The position numbers were made by a program, and so were the translations under genes. A DNA stretch of 40,950 nucleotides. It comes from Caproiciproducens sp. MSJ-32 (lineage in GTDB: Bacteria > Bacillota > Clostridia > Clostridiales > Clostridiaceae). This document shows positions 27,094 to 36,841 of this stretch, one piece after another. Numbering within the stretch: the stretch's first letter is position 1; each line of letters starts with the position of its first letter. Location: NCBI RefSeq assembly GCF_018918055.1, contig NZ_JAHLPS010000116.1:1-40950 (forward strand), given 5' to 3'. The notes beneath the pieces are model-generated. The model ran no database searches, was not told the origin of the DNA, and saw nothing but the letters and a program-made list of their open reading frames with translations.

Positions 27094-28272
27094 CTAATCT
27101 CCTACCAGAAGCCTTTTATAGCTCTTATCTACACAAATTGCTCCAAATGGTGCTGTAATAAGAATAGATAAAACTGCAACTGTTAATACCTGCTGTCCAC
27201 AAGCTAAGCCCATTGATAGTGGAATACTTCCTATTGCGGCTTGAACTGTAGCTTTAGGGGTGTATGCCAACATACAAAAGATTCTTTCCTTTATGGTTAT
27301 CTTTGTTTTTAATAAACATACAAATACCCCTATCATTCTGATTATTAAAGCTCCAATGACTACAATTATTGCAGAGAAGCCTGTTTTTAAAGCATAAGAT
27401 AAATCAACTGTTGCTCCTACAAGAACAAATAAAAGTACTTCTGCTCCAACCCATAACTTATTATATTTGCTGGATAATCTTTTACCAAGAATCTCATACC
27501 TTTGCTTTATTGCTATTCCCATAGCCATAATTCCAATAAGACCCGATAAAGGAATAAAACCCTTTAACTGATTTTCCAATTCAATAAGCAAAAAGGATAT
27601 ACTTAGTATTATTAGCAATTTAACAGAATCTCTCATATGGAAAGTTTTAAAAAACTTAACTAGAATTATTCCAGTTATAATTCCCAAAGCTATTCCTAAA
27701 ATTATTGAAATTGGAATTTCAATAAAGTTCATTGCACTTACTTTTCCTCCAAGAGCTAAAGAAGTAAAAGCTGTAAACATAACTATAACAAATACATCAT
27801 CTACAGAAGCTCCTGCCAATATTAATTGAGGAATGCTATGCTCCTTTCCATATCCCTCATCAATAAGTTTTATCATCCTAGGTACAATAACCGCTGGAGA
27901 TACTGCTGCAAGAACTGATCCCATTATGGCTGCTTCTAAAACACTTAAAGTAAAAACTCTTGGAGCTATTAAAATTACTCCTAAAATTTCAAAGCAGGCA
28001 GGGACAAAACACATTAAAATTGCCGGCCTTCCTACCCTTTTTAAATCTGAAATATCTAAGGATAATCCTGCTCTTGTAAGAATTATAACTAAGGCTAACT
28101 GCCTTAAATCTGCTGAAATATTTAATAAAGAAGAATCAAGCAAATTCAAGGCATAAGGACTTAATATAATTCCCGTTATAATCATTCCTAATAAACTTGG
28201 AAGTTTTAATTTATTAAATACCTTTCCTAATAATAATCCTAATAAAAAAATCAGTGCTAAACTTGTTAACAT
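27094..28272 (-). CDS. Cation:proton antiporter (Na+/H+ exchanger family)
   Basis: A 392-residue polytopic membrane protein of the CPA type (Na_H_Exchanger) with about 12 helices and no C-terminal TrkA domain. Opening LGKVFNKLKLPSLLGMIITG is typical. The transport core includes LAAVSPAVIVPRM, and ILAGASVDDVFVIVMFTAF with the double-aspartate (DD) ion-binding motif. The start has AGGAGGAG directly upstream. The leader RNA is a fluoride riboswitch, so expression should rise with fluoride. The transported ion is therefore in question. It may limit fluoride-linked acid or ion stress rather than ordinary sodium. Confidence 0.93.
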   Translation of the reverse strand: MLTSLALIFLLGLLLGKVFNKLKLPSLLGMIITGIILSPYALNLLDSSLLNISADLRQLALVIILTRAGLSLDISDLKRVGRPAILMCFVPACFEILGVILIAPRVFTLSVLEAAIMGSVLAAVSPAVIVPRMIKLIDEGYGKEHSIPQLILAGASVDDVFVIVMFTAFTSLALGGKVSAMNFIEIPISIILGIALGIITGIILVKFFKTFHMRDSVKLLIILSISFLLIELENQLKGFIPLSGLIGIMAMGIAIKQRYEILGKRLSSKYNKLWVGAEVLLFVLVGATVDLSYALKTGFSAIIVVIGALIIRMIGVFVCLLKTKITIKERIFCMLAYTPKATVQAAIGSIPLSMGLACGQQVLTVAVLSILITAPFGAICVDKSYKRLLVGD

Positions 28273-28304
28273 TCCTACTCCTCCTATGTTTATATTTTGG
28301 CAAT

Positions 28305-28402
28305 AAAAAAAGCTGATAATTCCTGTGATTATTACTCACAGAAGTCATCAGCATAAATGCGGTTTTGGTTTTATTTAACCAGGGGAGAACTTCATTCCCA
28401 AA
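28305..28402 (-). ncRNA. Fluoride riboswitch (crcB motif) with terminator
   Basis: The minus-strand leader of the antiporter gene reads GGGAATGAAGTTCTCCC, a variable stem CUGGUU/AACCA, AAACCGC, then GCTGATGACTTCTG. This matches the conserved fluoride aptamer: a GAUG-containing P1 stem-loop, AAAC, and CUGAUGAC. GAAGU in the first loop can pair with ACUUC downstream to form the pseudoknot. The 3' part (CTGATGACTTCTGTGAG / CACAGGAATTATCAG) forms the expression-platform terminator, followed by CTTTTTTTATTG. Terminator formation competes with the pseudoknot strand, as expected for a fluoride-ON switch. A TATAAT -10 box lies just upstream (28406-28411) with a weak -35 box. Confidence 0.9.
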
Positions 28403-28526
28403 TTCATTATATCACAATTTAATAAAATGAGCTATATTTTATTTATTGATTGATTATTAAGTAATCTTATAAATTGAATAATGATATTTGAAATATTGCT
28501 TTAAAGCATAGCATAAAAATAAAATT

Positions 28527-28883
28527 TTATGACACAAGTTTTATCTTATGACAATTTAATATTTGAGTAGGATAACTTTCTGCAATTAAGCCATCATAAT
28601 AAATTACAACTTTTTGATTTTCTTTTAAATCTGTTATAGCTAACTTATTTTTATTTTCGTCAATAATTTTTGTCTTTTCTCTAATTGAAACAAATATTAA
28701 GTCTGCAGATTTTAATTCATTACTTCCTTCCTCAGGTGTAACTAAAATAGAATTTTCCTTTACTTCAACAATTACTGCATTAAAAGTTACATTATTTTTA
28801 TCATTAAAAAAGTTAATTAAGCCATAAGCAATAAAAATTAATAAAGCAATTAATCCTAGAATAAGCATAGATTTCCTTTTCAT
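28527..28883 (-). CDS. Membrane-anchored protein with small exported domain, unknown
   Basis: 118 residues from ATG 28883, which has AGGAGG at 7 nt. The longer frame contains that site. The N-terminal signal anchor MKRKSMLILGLIALLIFIAY precedes a 90-residue extracellular domain that looks like a small OB-type beta barrel: FNAVIVEVKENSILVTPEEG, SIREKTKII and KENQKVVIYYDG. It resembles DUF3221-like proteins, but this is tentative. There is no lipobox cysteine. Confidence 0.7.
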   Translation of the reverse strand: MKRKSMLILGLIALLIFIAYGLINFFNDKNNVTFNAVIVEVKENSILVTPEEGSNELKSADLIFVSIREKTKIIDENKNKLAITDLKENQKVVIYYDGLIAESYPTQILNCHKIKLVS

Positions 28884-29034
28884 ATTTATACCTCCTTTAA
28901 GAAAAGCCCAAGTCACTTTTAAATTTTTCCTTGCAAAGCTTTACTATTATTATTCTAATATATGTAATTAATTATTTGGTTTCATTTTGGTTAAACTATA
29001 ATCGATAATCGAAAAATTTTTAGGAGGAATCAAA

Positions 29035-29205
29035 ATGGATAACAATAAAAATAGATTAAAAGACAGACCAAAATCTAATGCCGAATTAAGAAAAATGTAT
29101 TCTGAAGCTGGCTCTGATATAGGATTTATAGATGGCAAGAAAAAAGGCTGTCATGCAAATGGCAAAAAATATACTAAAAGATCAAAATTATCTCATAATA
29201 AATAA
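29035..29205 (+). CDS. Small basic protein, 56 residues, unknown
   Basis: ATG at 29035 is preceded by an ideal AGGAGG at 7-8 nt spacing (TTAGGAGGAATCAAA). A TATAAT box (28997-29002) lies upstream, next to a TCGATAATCGA palindrome. The product starts MDNNKNRLKDRPKSNAELRK. It is lysine- and asparagine-rich, contains one cysteine (KKGCHANGKK), and has no membrane helix. The strong ribosome-binding site and open frame support a real gene. I recognise no family. Confidence 0.65.
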   Translation: MDNNKNRLKDRPKSNAELRKMYSEAGSDIGFIDGKKKGCHANGKKYTKRSKLSHNK

Positions 29206-29304
29206 TTTAATTAAAAAGTTGGACAAATATTTATATTAATTACATCCTTTGGTAAATATTAAATACTTCCAATAATATAGGGTAAGTAATAATAGTTAAA
29301 ATAT

Positions 29305-29550
29305 TCACTTACCCTTATTTTTATTCTTTTCTTCCTTATCCCTTTCCTTGGATTTGCTCTCTGAAGCTTCTTCTAATTCTTCTAAATACTCTCTTTGAGC
29401 AGCTATAACCGCCATAATATCTCCTACAGCAGATAAAAAACTAGCAATAACACTTATTCCGCTTGCTGTTCTATCTTTACTTAACTCTATTGCAAGGATA
29501 TTACTCAATATAGCTAGTTCTTCTGGACTAAGATTATCTGTAAACAGCAT
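29305..29550 (-). CDS. Small clostridial hypothetical protein
   Basis: 81 residues. Opening [20 protein letters not shown] and a helical middle ([20 protein letters not shown]) are followed by an extremely charged tail ([20 protein letters not shown]). GGAG lies 8 nt before the ATG. Similar short proteins occur in clostridia without assigned function. The stop codon is part of an 8-bp inverted repeat (29280-29287 and 29307-29314) that may act as a weak terminator. Confidence 0.7.
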   Translation of the reverse strand: MLFTDNLSPEELAILSNILAIELSKDRTASGISVIASFLSAVGDIMAVIAAQREYLEELEEASESKSKERDKEEKNKNKGK

Positions 29551-29570
29551 TTATTATTCTCCTATTAATA

Positions 29571-30473
29571 GACGCTTTATCCAATGGAGATTTAACCTTC
29601 AGAATAAGCGATTATACTTTAAATAGGAAAGATGAGTTTGGAATAATGGCAAATTCCTTGCTAAAAACTAAATTATCCTTAAAGGATATTCTAAAAAAAA
29701 TTAAGGAAAATTCAAATAATGCTTTAATTCAATCAGATAACTTAGCTTCTGTATCAGAAGAAATATCCGAATCCTCTTCAAATGTTACTTGCTCTATTCA
29801 AGAGGTTGCAATAGGTATAAGCAATCAAACAGAAGGATTAATGAAAATTTCTAATTTAACTAATGATTTCAGTAAAGCTTTAGGGAATATAATCAATTCT
29901 ATTAAGGAAGTAAATATTAAAATTAATGAAATAGGACAGATGGTTACTAACAATAAAACTCAAATGGACAATCTTGAAAGTTATATAAATTACACTAAAG
30001 AAGAATTTAATCTTTATAAAGAAAAAATTTCTGAATTTGCAAAAAGGTTTAGTAAGATTTCGGAGATGTGTAATTTAATAAATTCTATAGCTTCTAAAAC
30101 AAATCTTTTAGCCTTAAATGCAGCAATAGAAGCTACTAGAGCTGGTGAACATGGAAAGGGTTTTGCTATAGTTTCCGAAGAAATTAGAAAATTAGCTGAA
30201 GAAAGTAAAATTTCTTCTAAAAATATTAATATTCTTGTTACTGAACTTACTAAAGATAGTAAATCTATGATAGATAATTCAATTATATTAGACGAAAAGT
30301 TAGCAGAAGAAATAAATATAGTCGCTAAAACTTTAAATTACTTTCAACCTTTACTTTATCTAAAAATGATAAATAAAATTAATAAATGCAAAAAGAAGAG
30401 TTCTATCACTCTTCTTTTATTTATTTATTTATTTTCTTTAACTCTTCTATTTCTTTTCTTTGAGCTTCTATGA
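29571..30473 (+). pseudogene. Truncated methyl-accepting chemotaxis protein (HAMP half plus signalling domain)
   Basis: In frame before ATG 29646 the sequence reads [20 protein letters not shown] then DEFGIM. This is the C-terminal half of a HAMP domain, so the sensor and membrane part has been lost. The signalling helix follows to the hairpin tip [20 protein letters not shown]. The return helix is much too short: LDEKL jumps to [12 protein letters not shown], suggesting an internal deletion of about 50-70 residues. The frame then runs through the terminator hairpin into an implausible hydrophobic tail. A receptor without sensor, anchor and full coiled coil cannot signal normally. No ribosome-binding site precedes ATG 29646. 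Confidence 0.8.
30391..30418. terminator. Bidirectional terminator
   Basis: AAAAGAAGAG / CTCTTCTTTT with an 8-nt loop has T-rich tails on both strands. It lies between the MCP relic (plus) and the alarmone synthetase gene (minus). Confidence 0.85.
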
Positions 30474-31221
30474 CCTTGATATATTCTTTTTCTTTATTAC
30501 CCCATTCTTTACTTAAATCATTTATAAGAGATGCCATTTCATCGGCACTTCCAACTATTCTATTAAAAAGAAGAAGATTAGACTTTAATATTTCTGGAAT
30601 TTCATGATGGGAATATCTTAAAGTATGATCTATTTCACCATAGCCTTCTTCAAATATTGTTCTAACTTGAATTTCTGCTATAACTTTTTCATTAGTTGGA
30701 TAAAATTCAACTAAATAATGTACTGAACGATATCCTGATATTCTTGATCTGACTTCAATATTTAATTCTTCAAAAGGCTTGGTATTGTCCCCTTCTCTAA
30801 CATTAGCAGTAACTTCAATAACCTTCCAAGTTTTCATAATAAATTCATGGATAGCCTGCCATTGATCTTTAAATATATGAATAACCCTTATTCCAATTAG
30901 GTCATTAATTTCATTTTTATAGTTATCCACAGAGAATTCAAAATCATCCCCATATTTTTCTTTTCTATCCCCAGTCTTTCTAATTATTTTTTCTATTAAC
31001 CTTTCTGGCTTCTTAACCCTTGATTTTACAGAGTGAACAGAGTCAACAGAACGAAAAATATTAGCTATAAAATTTGCATGATTTTCATAAGAAAGTTCAT
31101 ATTTCACAAAATCCTCATAAATTTCTTTTAATGAATTTATGTTGATATTATATTCCTTAATCTTTTCTTTAGCATGAGGATATTTTAGTAAAAACTCTTC
31201 TATATTAAAACTCTTCTTCAT
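30421..31221 (-). CDS. RelA/SpoT-domain small alarmone synthetase
   Basis: Predicted GTP pyrophosphokinase making (p)ppGpp. 266 residues with no HD hydrolase, TGS or ACT domain, so it is a stand-alone synthetase. Synthetase signatures are [36 protein letters not shown], the G-loop-like [15 protein letters not shown], and [19 protein letters not shown] helical N-terminus and a charged coiled C-terminus ([18 protein letters not shown]) make it longer than RelQ/RelP (about 210). It could be a distinct subclass. The start has AAAGGAG upstream. The gene is monocistronic. Confidence 0.88.
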   Translation of the reverse strand: MKKSFNIEEFLLKYPHAKEKIKEYNININSLKEIYEDFVKYELSYENHANFIANIFRSVDSVHSVKSRVKKPERLIEKIIRKTGDRKEKYGDDFEFSVDNYKNEINDLIGIRVIHIFKDQWQAIHEFIMKTWKVIEVTANVREGDNTKPFEELNIEVRSRISGYRSVHYLVEFYPTNEKVIAEIQVRTIFEEGYGEIDHTLRYSHHEIPEILKSNLLLFNRIVGSADEMASLINDLSKEWGNKEKEYIKVIEAQRKEIEELKKINK

Positions 31222-31312
31222 AAAATCATACTCCTTTATCTATAGGTATTTTTATTATTATACCTTATCTCTCCATTTCACTTCAAAACTTTTTTTCAAA
31301 GTTAATAATAAT

Positions 31313-31642
31313 ATGAGCATGAATTTAATAAACGCTAAATACGAGGGGGATTGGTCTATAAAAGATAATAAGCTCTATAAGGGTGATTTTTTAATAAACG
31401 ATAATAATGAAATAGTTGATTTAGTTAAAGAATCCTGCCAGTCAGAAGTAACAATATTTTTAAATGACACTAGAGTTTCAACTACAATAATAGAAGATAA
31501 TAAACGTGTAATAGGCACTAAAGCAAATGCAGAAATATCTTCTAAAGTTCTATCTAATGCTGAAGAAGTTAAATTAAATACTGAAATATTTAACGCTAAA
31601 TATAAAGCACTATATTCTAATCGAATTACTTTCAACCTTTAA
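31313..31642 (+). pseudogene. Cache sensor-domain fragment of a chemotaxis receptor
   Basis: The 109-codon frame reads YEGDWSIKDNKLYKGDFLIN, then DNNEIVDLVKESCQSEVTIF and DTRVSTTIIEDNKRVIGTKA. This is the ligand-binding single-Cache segment found in clostridial methyl-accepting proteins. It lacks the N-terminal membrane helix, any ribosome-binding site, and the HAMP and signalling domains. It ends shortly after the Cache fold. It is most likely a relic, perhaps of the same receptor whose signalling half lies 0.8 kb to the left. Confidence 0.7.
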
Positions 31643-31648
31643 GCTTTA

Positions 31649-31690
31649 AGGGACTAACCCTATTACAAAAAATGTATGGGGTCAGTCCCT
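31649..31690 (-). terminator. Hairpin downstream of the DUF1667 gene
   Basis: AGGGACT.ACCC / GGGGT.AGTCCCT with a 16-nt loop lies 20 bp past the stop. The T-run is poor, so it is a weak terminator or an mRNA 3' end. Confidence 0.55.
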
Positions 31691-31711
31691 CTTGCAAACC
31701 TTTTTAAATAT

Positions 31712-32056
31712 TTACAAATCTCTAGTAGCAATTACATCTACTCCAGTGTTAAGGATGTTTTCAACAATAACATCTCCCATTTTTACTGGAGCTTTAACTG
31801 TAATCTTATTTAATTCTTCTATACACTTAAAATTCAAATCTTTAGGAATTGGCGCCTTTGTTTTTACAGGTAAAACTGCATGATGAGCACCCTCTATCTT
31901 AACAGTTGTTGTAATAACCCTTACAGGATTTGTTACTTCATTTATTCCATAAATCTCTCCTCGCTTACAGCTATTACCTGTAACTGTTAGTTTTTCTGTA
32001 TCTACTGATAAGTGGCAGCCCATTGGGCAGCTTATGCAAATTAATTCCTTAACCAT
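31712..32056 (-). CDS. DUF1667 cysteine-motif protein of the glycerol operon
   Basis: 114 residues from ATG 32056, which follows the previous stop by 1 nt. The longer start at 32068 sits directly on the GAGG site. The N-terminal ICISCPMGCHLSVD plus a later NSCKRG gives a four-cysteine cluster suited to an iron-sulphur or metal site. The rest contains VRVITTTVKIEGA and LPVKTKAPIPK, typical of DUF1667. This family nearly always follows FAD-dependent glycerol-3-phosphate dehydrogenase and a NAD/FAD oxidoreductase, as here, so it is probably an electron-transfer partner. That role is inference. Confidence 0.88.
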   Translation of the reverse strand: MVKELICISCPMGCHLSVDTEKLTVTGNSCKRGEIYGINEVTNPVRVITTTVKIEGAHHAVLPVKTKAPIPKDLNFKCIEELNKITVKAPVKMGDVIVENILNTGVDVIATRDL

Positions 32057-32057
32057 C

Positions 32058-33311
32058 TTATTCACCATCCTCTAAAGATATAACTAAATTGCCCTTTATT
32101 CCTTCTAGCAGCTTTTTATTCAAAAGTATCTTTTCCATTTCAGAAGGAGCTAAATGCTTTCTCTTAAATTTAGCTATTAACTTGTCCTCATGTCTAACTG
32201 TAATTACCTTATCTCTATAGATATTATTTACCCTCATAAAAACTGTTAAATTATTTTCTATTGCCTCTACAGATATTTTTTGAGGAACAGTATAGGTAAT
32301 ATTTTTACCATTAATTATATCAATTTCTTCTCCCCTTAATAATTCACCCTTTATATATTTAGCAGCACAAGCTCCTGCATGCTTTGCTTCTGCTGTTACA
32401 AAGTCAACTAAATCATGAACATGAACAACATTACCGCAGGCAAAAATTCCTTCTATTGATGTTTCCATACTTTCATTTACTATTAGACCGTTAGTTCTCT
32501 TATCTAATTCAATACCAGCATTTTTTGATAATTCATTCTCTGGTATTAAACCTACTGATAATAAAAGAGTATCGCAGTCAAATTCAATTTCAGTTCCCTT
32601 TATAGGTCTTCTATTTTCATCTACCTTTGCAATAACAACCTTTTCTAATCTTTCCTTGCCAATAATATCTACAACTGTATGTGAAAGATATAATGGAATG
32701 TCATAGTCATTTAAGCATTGAACGATATTTCTATTTAAGCCGTTAGAATAAGGCATAAGTTCTACAACAGCCTTAACCTTTGCTCCCTCTAGACTCATTC
32801 TTCTTGCCATAATAAGTCCTATATCTCCAGATCCTAAAATAACAACTTCCTTACCTGGCATATAGCCTTCAATATTTATATATCTTTGGGCTGCCCCTGC
32901 ATTAAATATTCCAGAAGGCCTATCTCCAGGAATATTTATAGCTCCTCTAGTTCTTTCCCTACAACCCATAGCTAAGATTATAGCTTTAGCTTCAATTTCC
33001 ATATATCCCTTTTCTGAATTTATTGCATGAATGGTTTTATTGCCTTCAATATCTAAAACCATGGTATCTAGCATAACTTCAACCTTAGTGCTATTTACCA
33101 TCTCAATAAACCTTTGAGCATATTCCGGCCCAGTTAATTCTTCTTTAAAAGTGTGTAATCCAAAACCATTGTGAATGCATTGGTTTAAAATTCCTCCAAG
33201 CTCTACATCTCTTTCAATTATTAAAATATTTTCTATTCCATTATTATAAGCCTCATAAGCTGCAGCTAGTCCAGCAGGGCCTCCACCAACTACTACTAAA
33301 TCATATTTCAT
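32058..33311 (-). CDS. NAD/FAD-dependent oxidoreductase of the glycerol operon
   Basis: 417 residues. The N-terminal FAD-binding motif is VVGGGPAGLAAAYEA (about 6-20). The second dinucleotide-binding motif is VVILGSGDIGLIMARRM (about 155), and the C-terminal FAD motif is GIFACGNVVHVHDLVD. The CIHNGFG motif is conserved in this subfamily. It probably passes electrons from the neighbouring glycerol-3-phosphate dehydrogenase to an acceptor, together with the DUF1667 protein. It lies 12 bp downstream of the dehydrogenase and 1 bp upstream of DUF1667, so it is one transcription unit. Confidence 0.9.
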   Translation of the reverse strand: MKYDLVVVGGGPAGLAAAYEAYNNGIENILIIERDVELGGILNQCIHNGFGLHTFKEELTGPEYAQRFIEMVNSTKVEVMLDTMVLDIEGNKTIHAINSEKGYMEIEAKAIILAMGCRERTRGAINIPGDRPSGIFNAGAAQRYINIEGYMPGKEVVILGSGDIGLIMARRMSLEGAKVKAVVELMPYSNGLNRNIVQCLNDYDIPLYLSHTVVDIIGKERLEKVVIAKVDENRRPIKGTEIEFDCDTLLLSVGLIPENELSKNAGIELDKRTNGLIVNESMETSIEGIFACGNVVHVHDLVDFVTAEAKHAGACAAKYIKGELLRGEEIDIINGKNITYTVPQKISVEAIENNLTVFMRVNNIYRDKVITVRHEDKLIAKFKRKHLAPSEMEKILLNKKLLEGIKGNLVISLEDGE

Positions 33312-33323
33312 ATAAACTTCCCC

Positions 33324-34751
33324 CTATTTTGTTTTACCTACTAGAATATAAGAGCCTTCTTTTTCCTGATAAACATTTATAGGATCTTTTTTAAGCTCCC
33401 TTGCTATAATTTCTAAAACTCTTGGGCCACAGAAGCCGCCTTGGCATCTTCCCATTCCTGGTCTGCACCTTCTTTTAACTCCATCTAAAGTTATAGTTCC
33501 AAAGGATCTTGAAATTGCATCAATGATTTCTCCCTCTGTTATGCCTTCACATCTACAGATTATCTTTCCGTAAGAAGGATTTTTCTTTATTAATTCCCCT
33601 TTTTCTTCCTTTGAAAGTTCACTAAATATAATCTGCTTTCTTCTTCCATCAAAATTTTCATTTCTCTCCTTAGTTAAACCAATATCTTGAAGAATTTTTA
33701 CTACTTCTAAGGCAACTGCAGGAGCTGAAGATAATCCTGGTGATTTCATTCCAGCAGCATCAATAAATCCCTTTACATGCTCATCTTCCTTAATTATAAA
33801 ATCACCCGTATCAGGTTGGGCTCTTAGTCCAGCAAAGTTCCTTATACTTTCCCTAAAATTAATTTTTTCAGTTGTTTTTAAGGTAGTTTCCCTTACATAT
33901 TCAAGTCCTTTAGAAGTTGTATTAATCGCTTCCTTATCTTCTAAATCTTCTGCATCAGGTCCAACAATCAAATTACCATGAACAGTTGGAGAAACTAAAA
34001 TTCCCTTTCCAAGAGTTGATGGACATTGGAATATTGTACTATTAAATAATTTTCCTTGAGATTTATCCATAACAAAATATTGTCCTCTTCTTGGAGTTAT
34101 TTTAAAACTTTCAGGACAAATTAAATTATGAACCTTATCAGCATAAACTCCAGCTGCATTAACTATAAATCTACTTTCTATAACTTTATTATTTTTAGTT
34201 GTTATTTTAAAGTTTTCACCTTTTTCTATTTTTATAACTTCAGAATTTAAGAATATTTCACCACCATTTTTAACACCATTTTCAGCTAGGGCAATAGTAT
34301 ATTCCATAGGTCCAACTATTCCTCCAGTAGGTGCATATAAGGCTCCAACAACTTTATCTGAAACATTAGGTTCCTTTTCTAAAACTTCTTCCTTACTAAG
34401 GATTTTTAATCCCTTGACTCCAATTTTATTTCCATTGTCATAAAGCTTTTTAACAGTTTCTAAATCTTCCTCATTAAAAGCTAAAACTAAGGAACCATTT
34501 CTTTTAAAAGGAACATCTAACTCCTTACATAAATCTTCAAACATTTCATTTCCTTTAACATTAAGCCTTGCCATTAGGGTTCCTTCTTTAGGATCATATC
34601 CTGCATGAACTATAGCAGAGTTTGCTTTTGAAGTTCCCATAGAAACATCATTTTCTTTTTCAACAATAGCAACCTTTACCTTATACTTAGTTAACTCTCT
34701 AAAAATAGATGTTCCAATTACACCAGCTCCAATTATTACTACATCATACAT
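33324..34751 (-). CDS. glpA: FAD-dependent glycerol-3-phosphate dehydrogenase (GlpA-like) with C-terminal [2Fe-2S] domain
   Basis: Oxidises glycerol-3-phosphate to dihydroxyacetone phosphate. 475 residues. The N-terminal Rossmann motif is VVIIGAGVIGTSIFREL. The DAO-type domain shows SKANSAIVHAGYDP, FIVNAAGVYADK and FRESIRNFAGLRAQPD. The C-terminal BFD-type iron-sulphur segment has cysteines in CRCEGITEGEI, RRCRPGMGRC and GGFCGPRV. The ribosome-binding site is GGGGG. A private promoter (34916-34944) and a GlpP-type leader (34818-34893) precede it, so it can be induced with, but separately from, glpK. The symbol is assigned by family and context. Confidence 0.9.
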   Translation of the reverse strand: MYDVVIIGAGVIGTSIFRELTKYKVKVAIVEKENDVSMGTSKANSAIVHAGYDPKEGTLMARLNVKGNEMFEDLCKELDVPFKRNGSLVLAFNEEDLETVKKLYDNGNKIGVKGLKILSKEEVLEKEPNVSDKVVGALYAPTGGIVGPMEYTIALAENGVKNGGEIFLNSEVIKIEKGENFKITTKNNKVIESRFIVNAAGVYADKVHNLICPESFKITPRRGQYFVMDKSQGKLFNSTIFQCPSTLGKGILVSPTVHGNLIVGPDAEDLEDKEAINTTSKGLEYVRETTLKTTEKINFRESIRNFAGLRAQPDTGDFIIKEDEHVKGFIDAAGMKSPGLSSAPAVALEVVKILQDIGLTKERNENFDGRRKQIIFSELSKEEKGELIKKNPSYGKIICRCEGITEGEIIDAISRSFGTITLDGVKRRCRPGMGRCQGGFCGPRVLEIIARELKKDPINVYQEKEGSYILVGKTK

Positions 34752-34817
34752 AAAACTATACCCCCAAAAATTCTTTTTATAAAAGCTTTATTAGTTATTA
34801 TTCCAGCAGAATAAACT

Positions 34818-34893
34818 AAAAAAAGCCAAGCCAAAATAAAGGTGTAAAAACCCCTTTATTTTGTGCTTGACTCTAAAACTCCTAAGCACTAAC
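34818..34893 (-). promoter_or_regulatory. GlpP-type antiterminator/terminator leader of glpA
   Basis: In the minus-strand leader, GTGCTT (near 34890) can pair with AAGCAC (near 34864) as an antiterminator. AAGCAC is also the base of a long terminator stem, CAAGCACAAAATAAAGG pairing with CCTTTATTTTGGCTTG, followed by CTTTTTTTA. The two folds exclude each other. The 3' portion TTTAGAGTCAAGCACAAAAT is shared with the leader at 37494-37567. Confidence 0.82.
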
Positions 34894-34915
34894 AAAATAT
34901 TTATTTGATATCTTA

Positions 34916-34944
34916 ATTATATCATGGGAATCACTAATTCTCAA
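34916..34944 (-). promoter_or_regulatory. Sigma-A promoter of glpA operon
   Basis: TTGAGA (34939-34944), a 17-bp spacer and TATAAT (34916-34921) on the minus strand lie 23 bp upstream of the leader element. Confidence 0.85.
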
Positions 34945-34958
34945 TATCTGTAAAATTA

Positions 34959-36464
<1,506 letters not shown>

Positions 36465-36479
36465 TTATATAAATTAATT

Positions 36480-36815
36480 TTAAAGTATTATCGATAAAAT
36501 AAAGCCTGCTAAAGTTCCCCCAACTAAAGCTGCTCCTATTTGTGGGATTGCCTTTTTTACTTTTCCCCCTTGAATAGCTGATGCAACGCAAAGTCCTATT
36601 CCTGCAGCAAATCCCATGTCTACCCAAACTGGTCCACTTTGTGTTATTAATCCAACTCCATGATTTAATGCCCAAGCTGTTCCTACAATAAATCCAGCTG
36701 CCATAAATCCTCCAATTGGACCAAACTTATCTACAAGTCCACCCCAATACATTCTTATTAAAAACGGAAATAAAAATCCACCAACTATTGTCGCTAGAGC
36801 TAATTCCAATGTCAT
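36480..36815 (-). CDS. Small membrane protein, candidate glycerol transporter subunit (paralogue 1)
   Basis: 111 residues with about three membrane helices. Motifs are WGGLVDKFGPIGGFMAAGFI, WALNHGVGLI and WVDMGFAAGIG. It is homologous to the gene upstream (shared KFG/KYG..GG, W..NH..GLIT, DMG...GI). The pair resembles the Lin0368-type family annotated as putative glycerol transporter subunits. No GlpF-type facilitator is present in this operon, which supports that role, but transport is not shown. The ribosome-binding site is AGGAGGG. The short 74-residue frame overlapping it is a shadow. Confidence 0.75.
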   Translation of the reverse strand: MTLELALATIVGGFLFPFLIRMYWGGLVDKFGPIGGFMAAGFIVGTAWALNHGVGLITQSGPVWVDMGFAAGIGLCVASAIQGGKVKKAIPQIGAALVGGTLAGFILSIIL

Positions 36816-36841
36816 AATAATACCCTCCTAACCTCTCTAAA

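Noticed and set aside
31375-31635. 86-residue minus-strand frame opposite the Cache fragment
   Set aside because: It is antisense to a sequence that clearly matches a Cache domain, and it has no ribosome-binding site.
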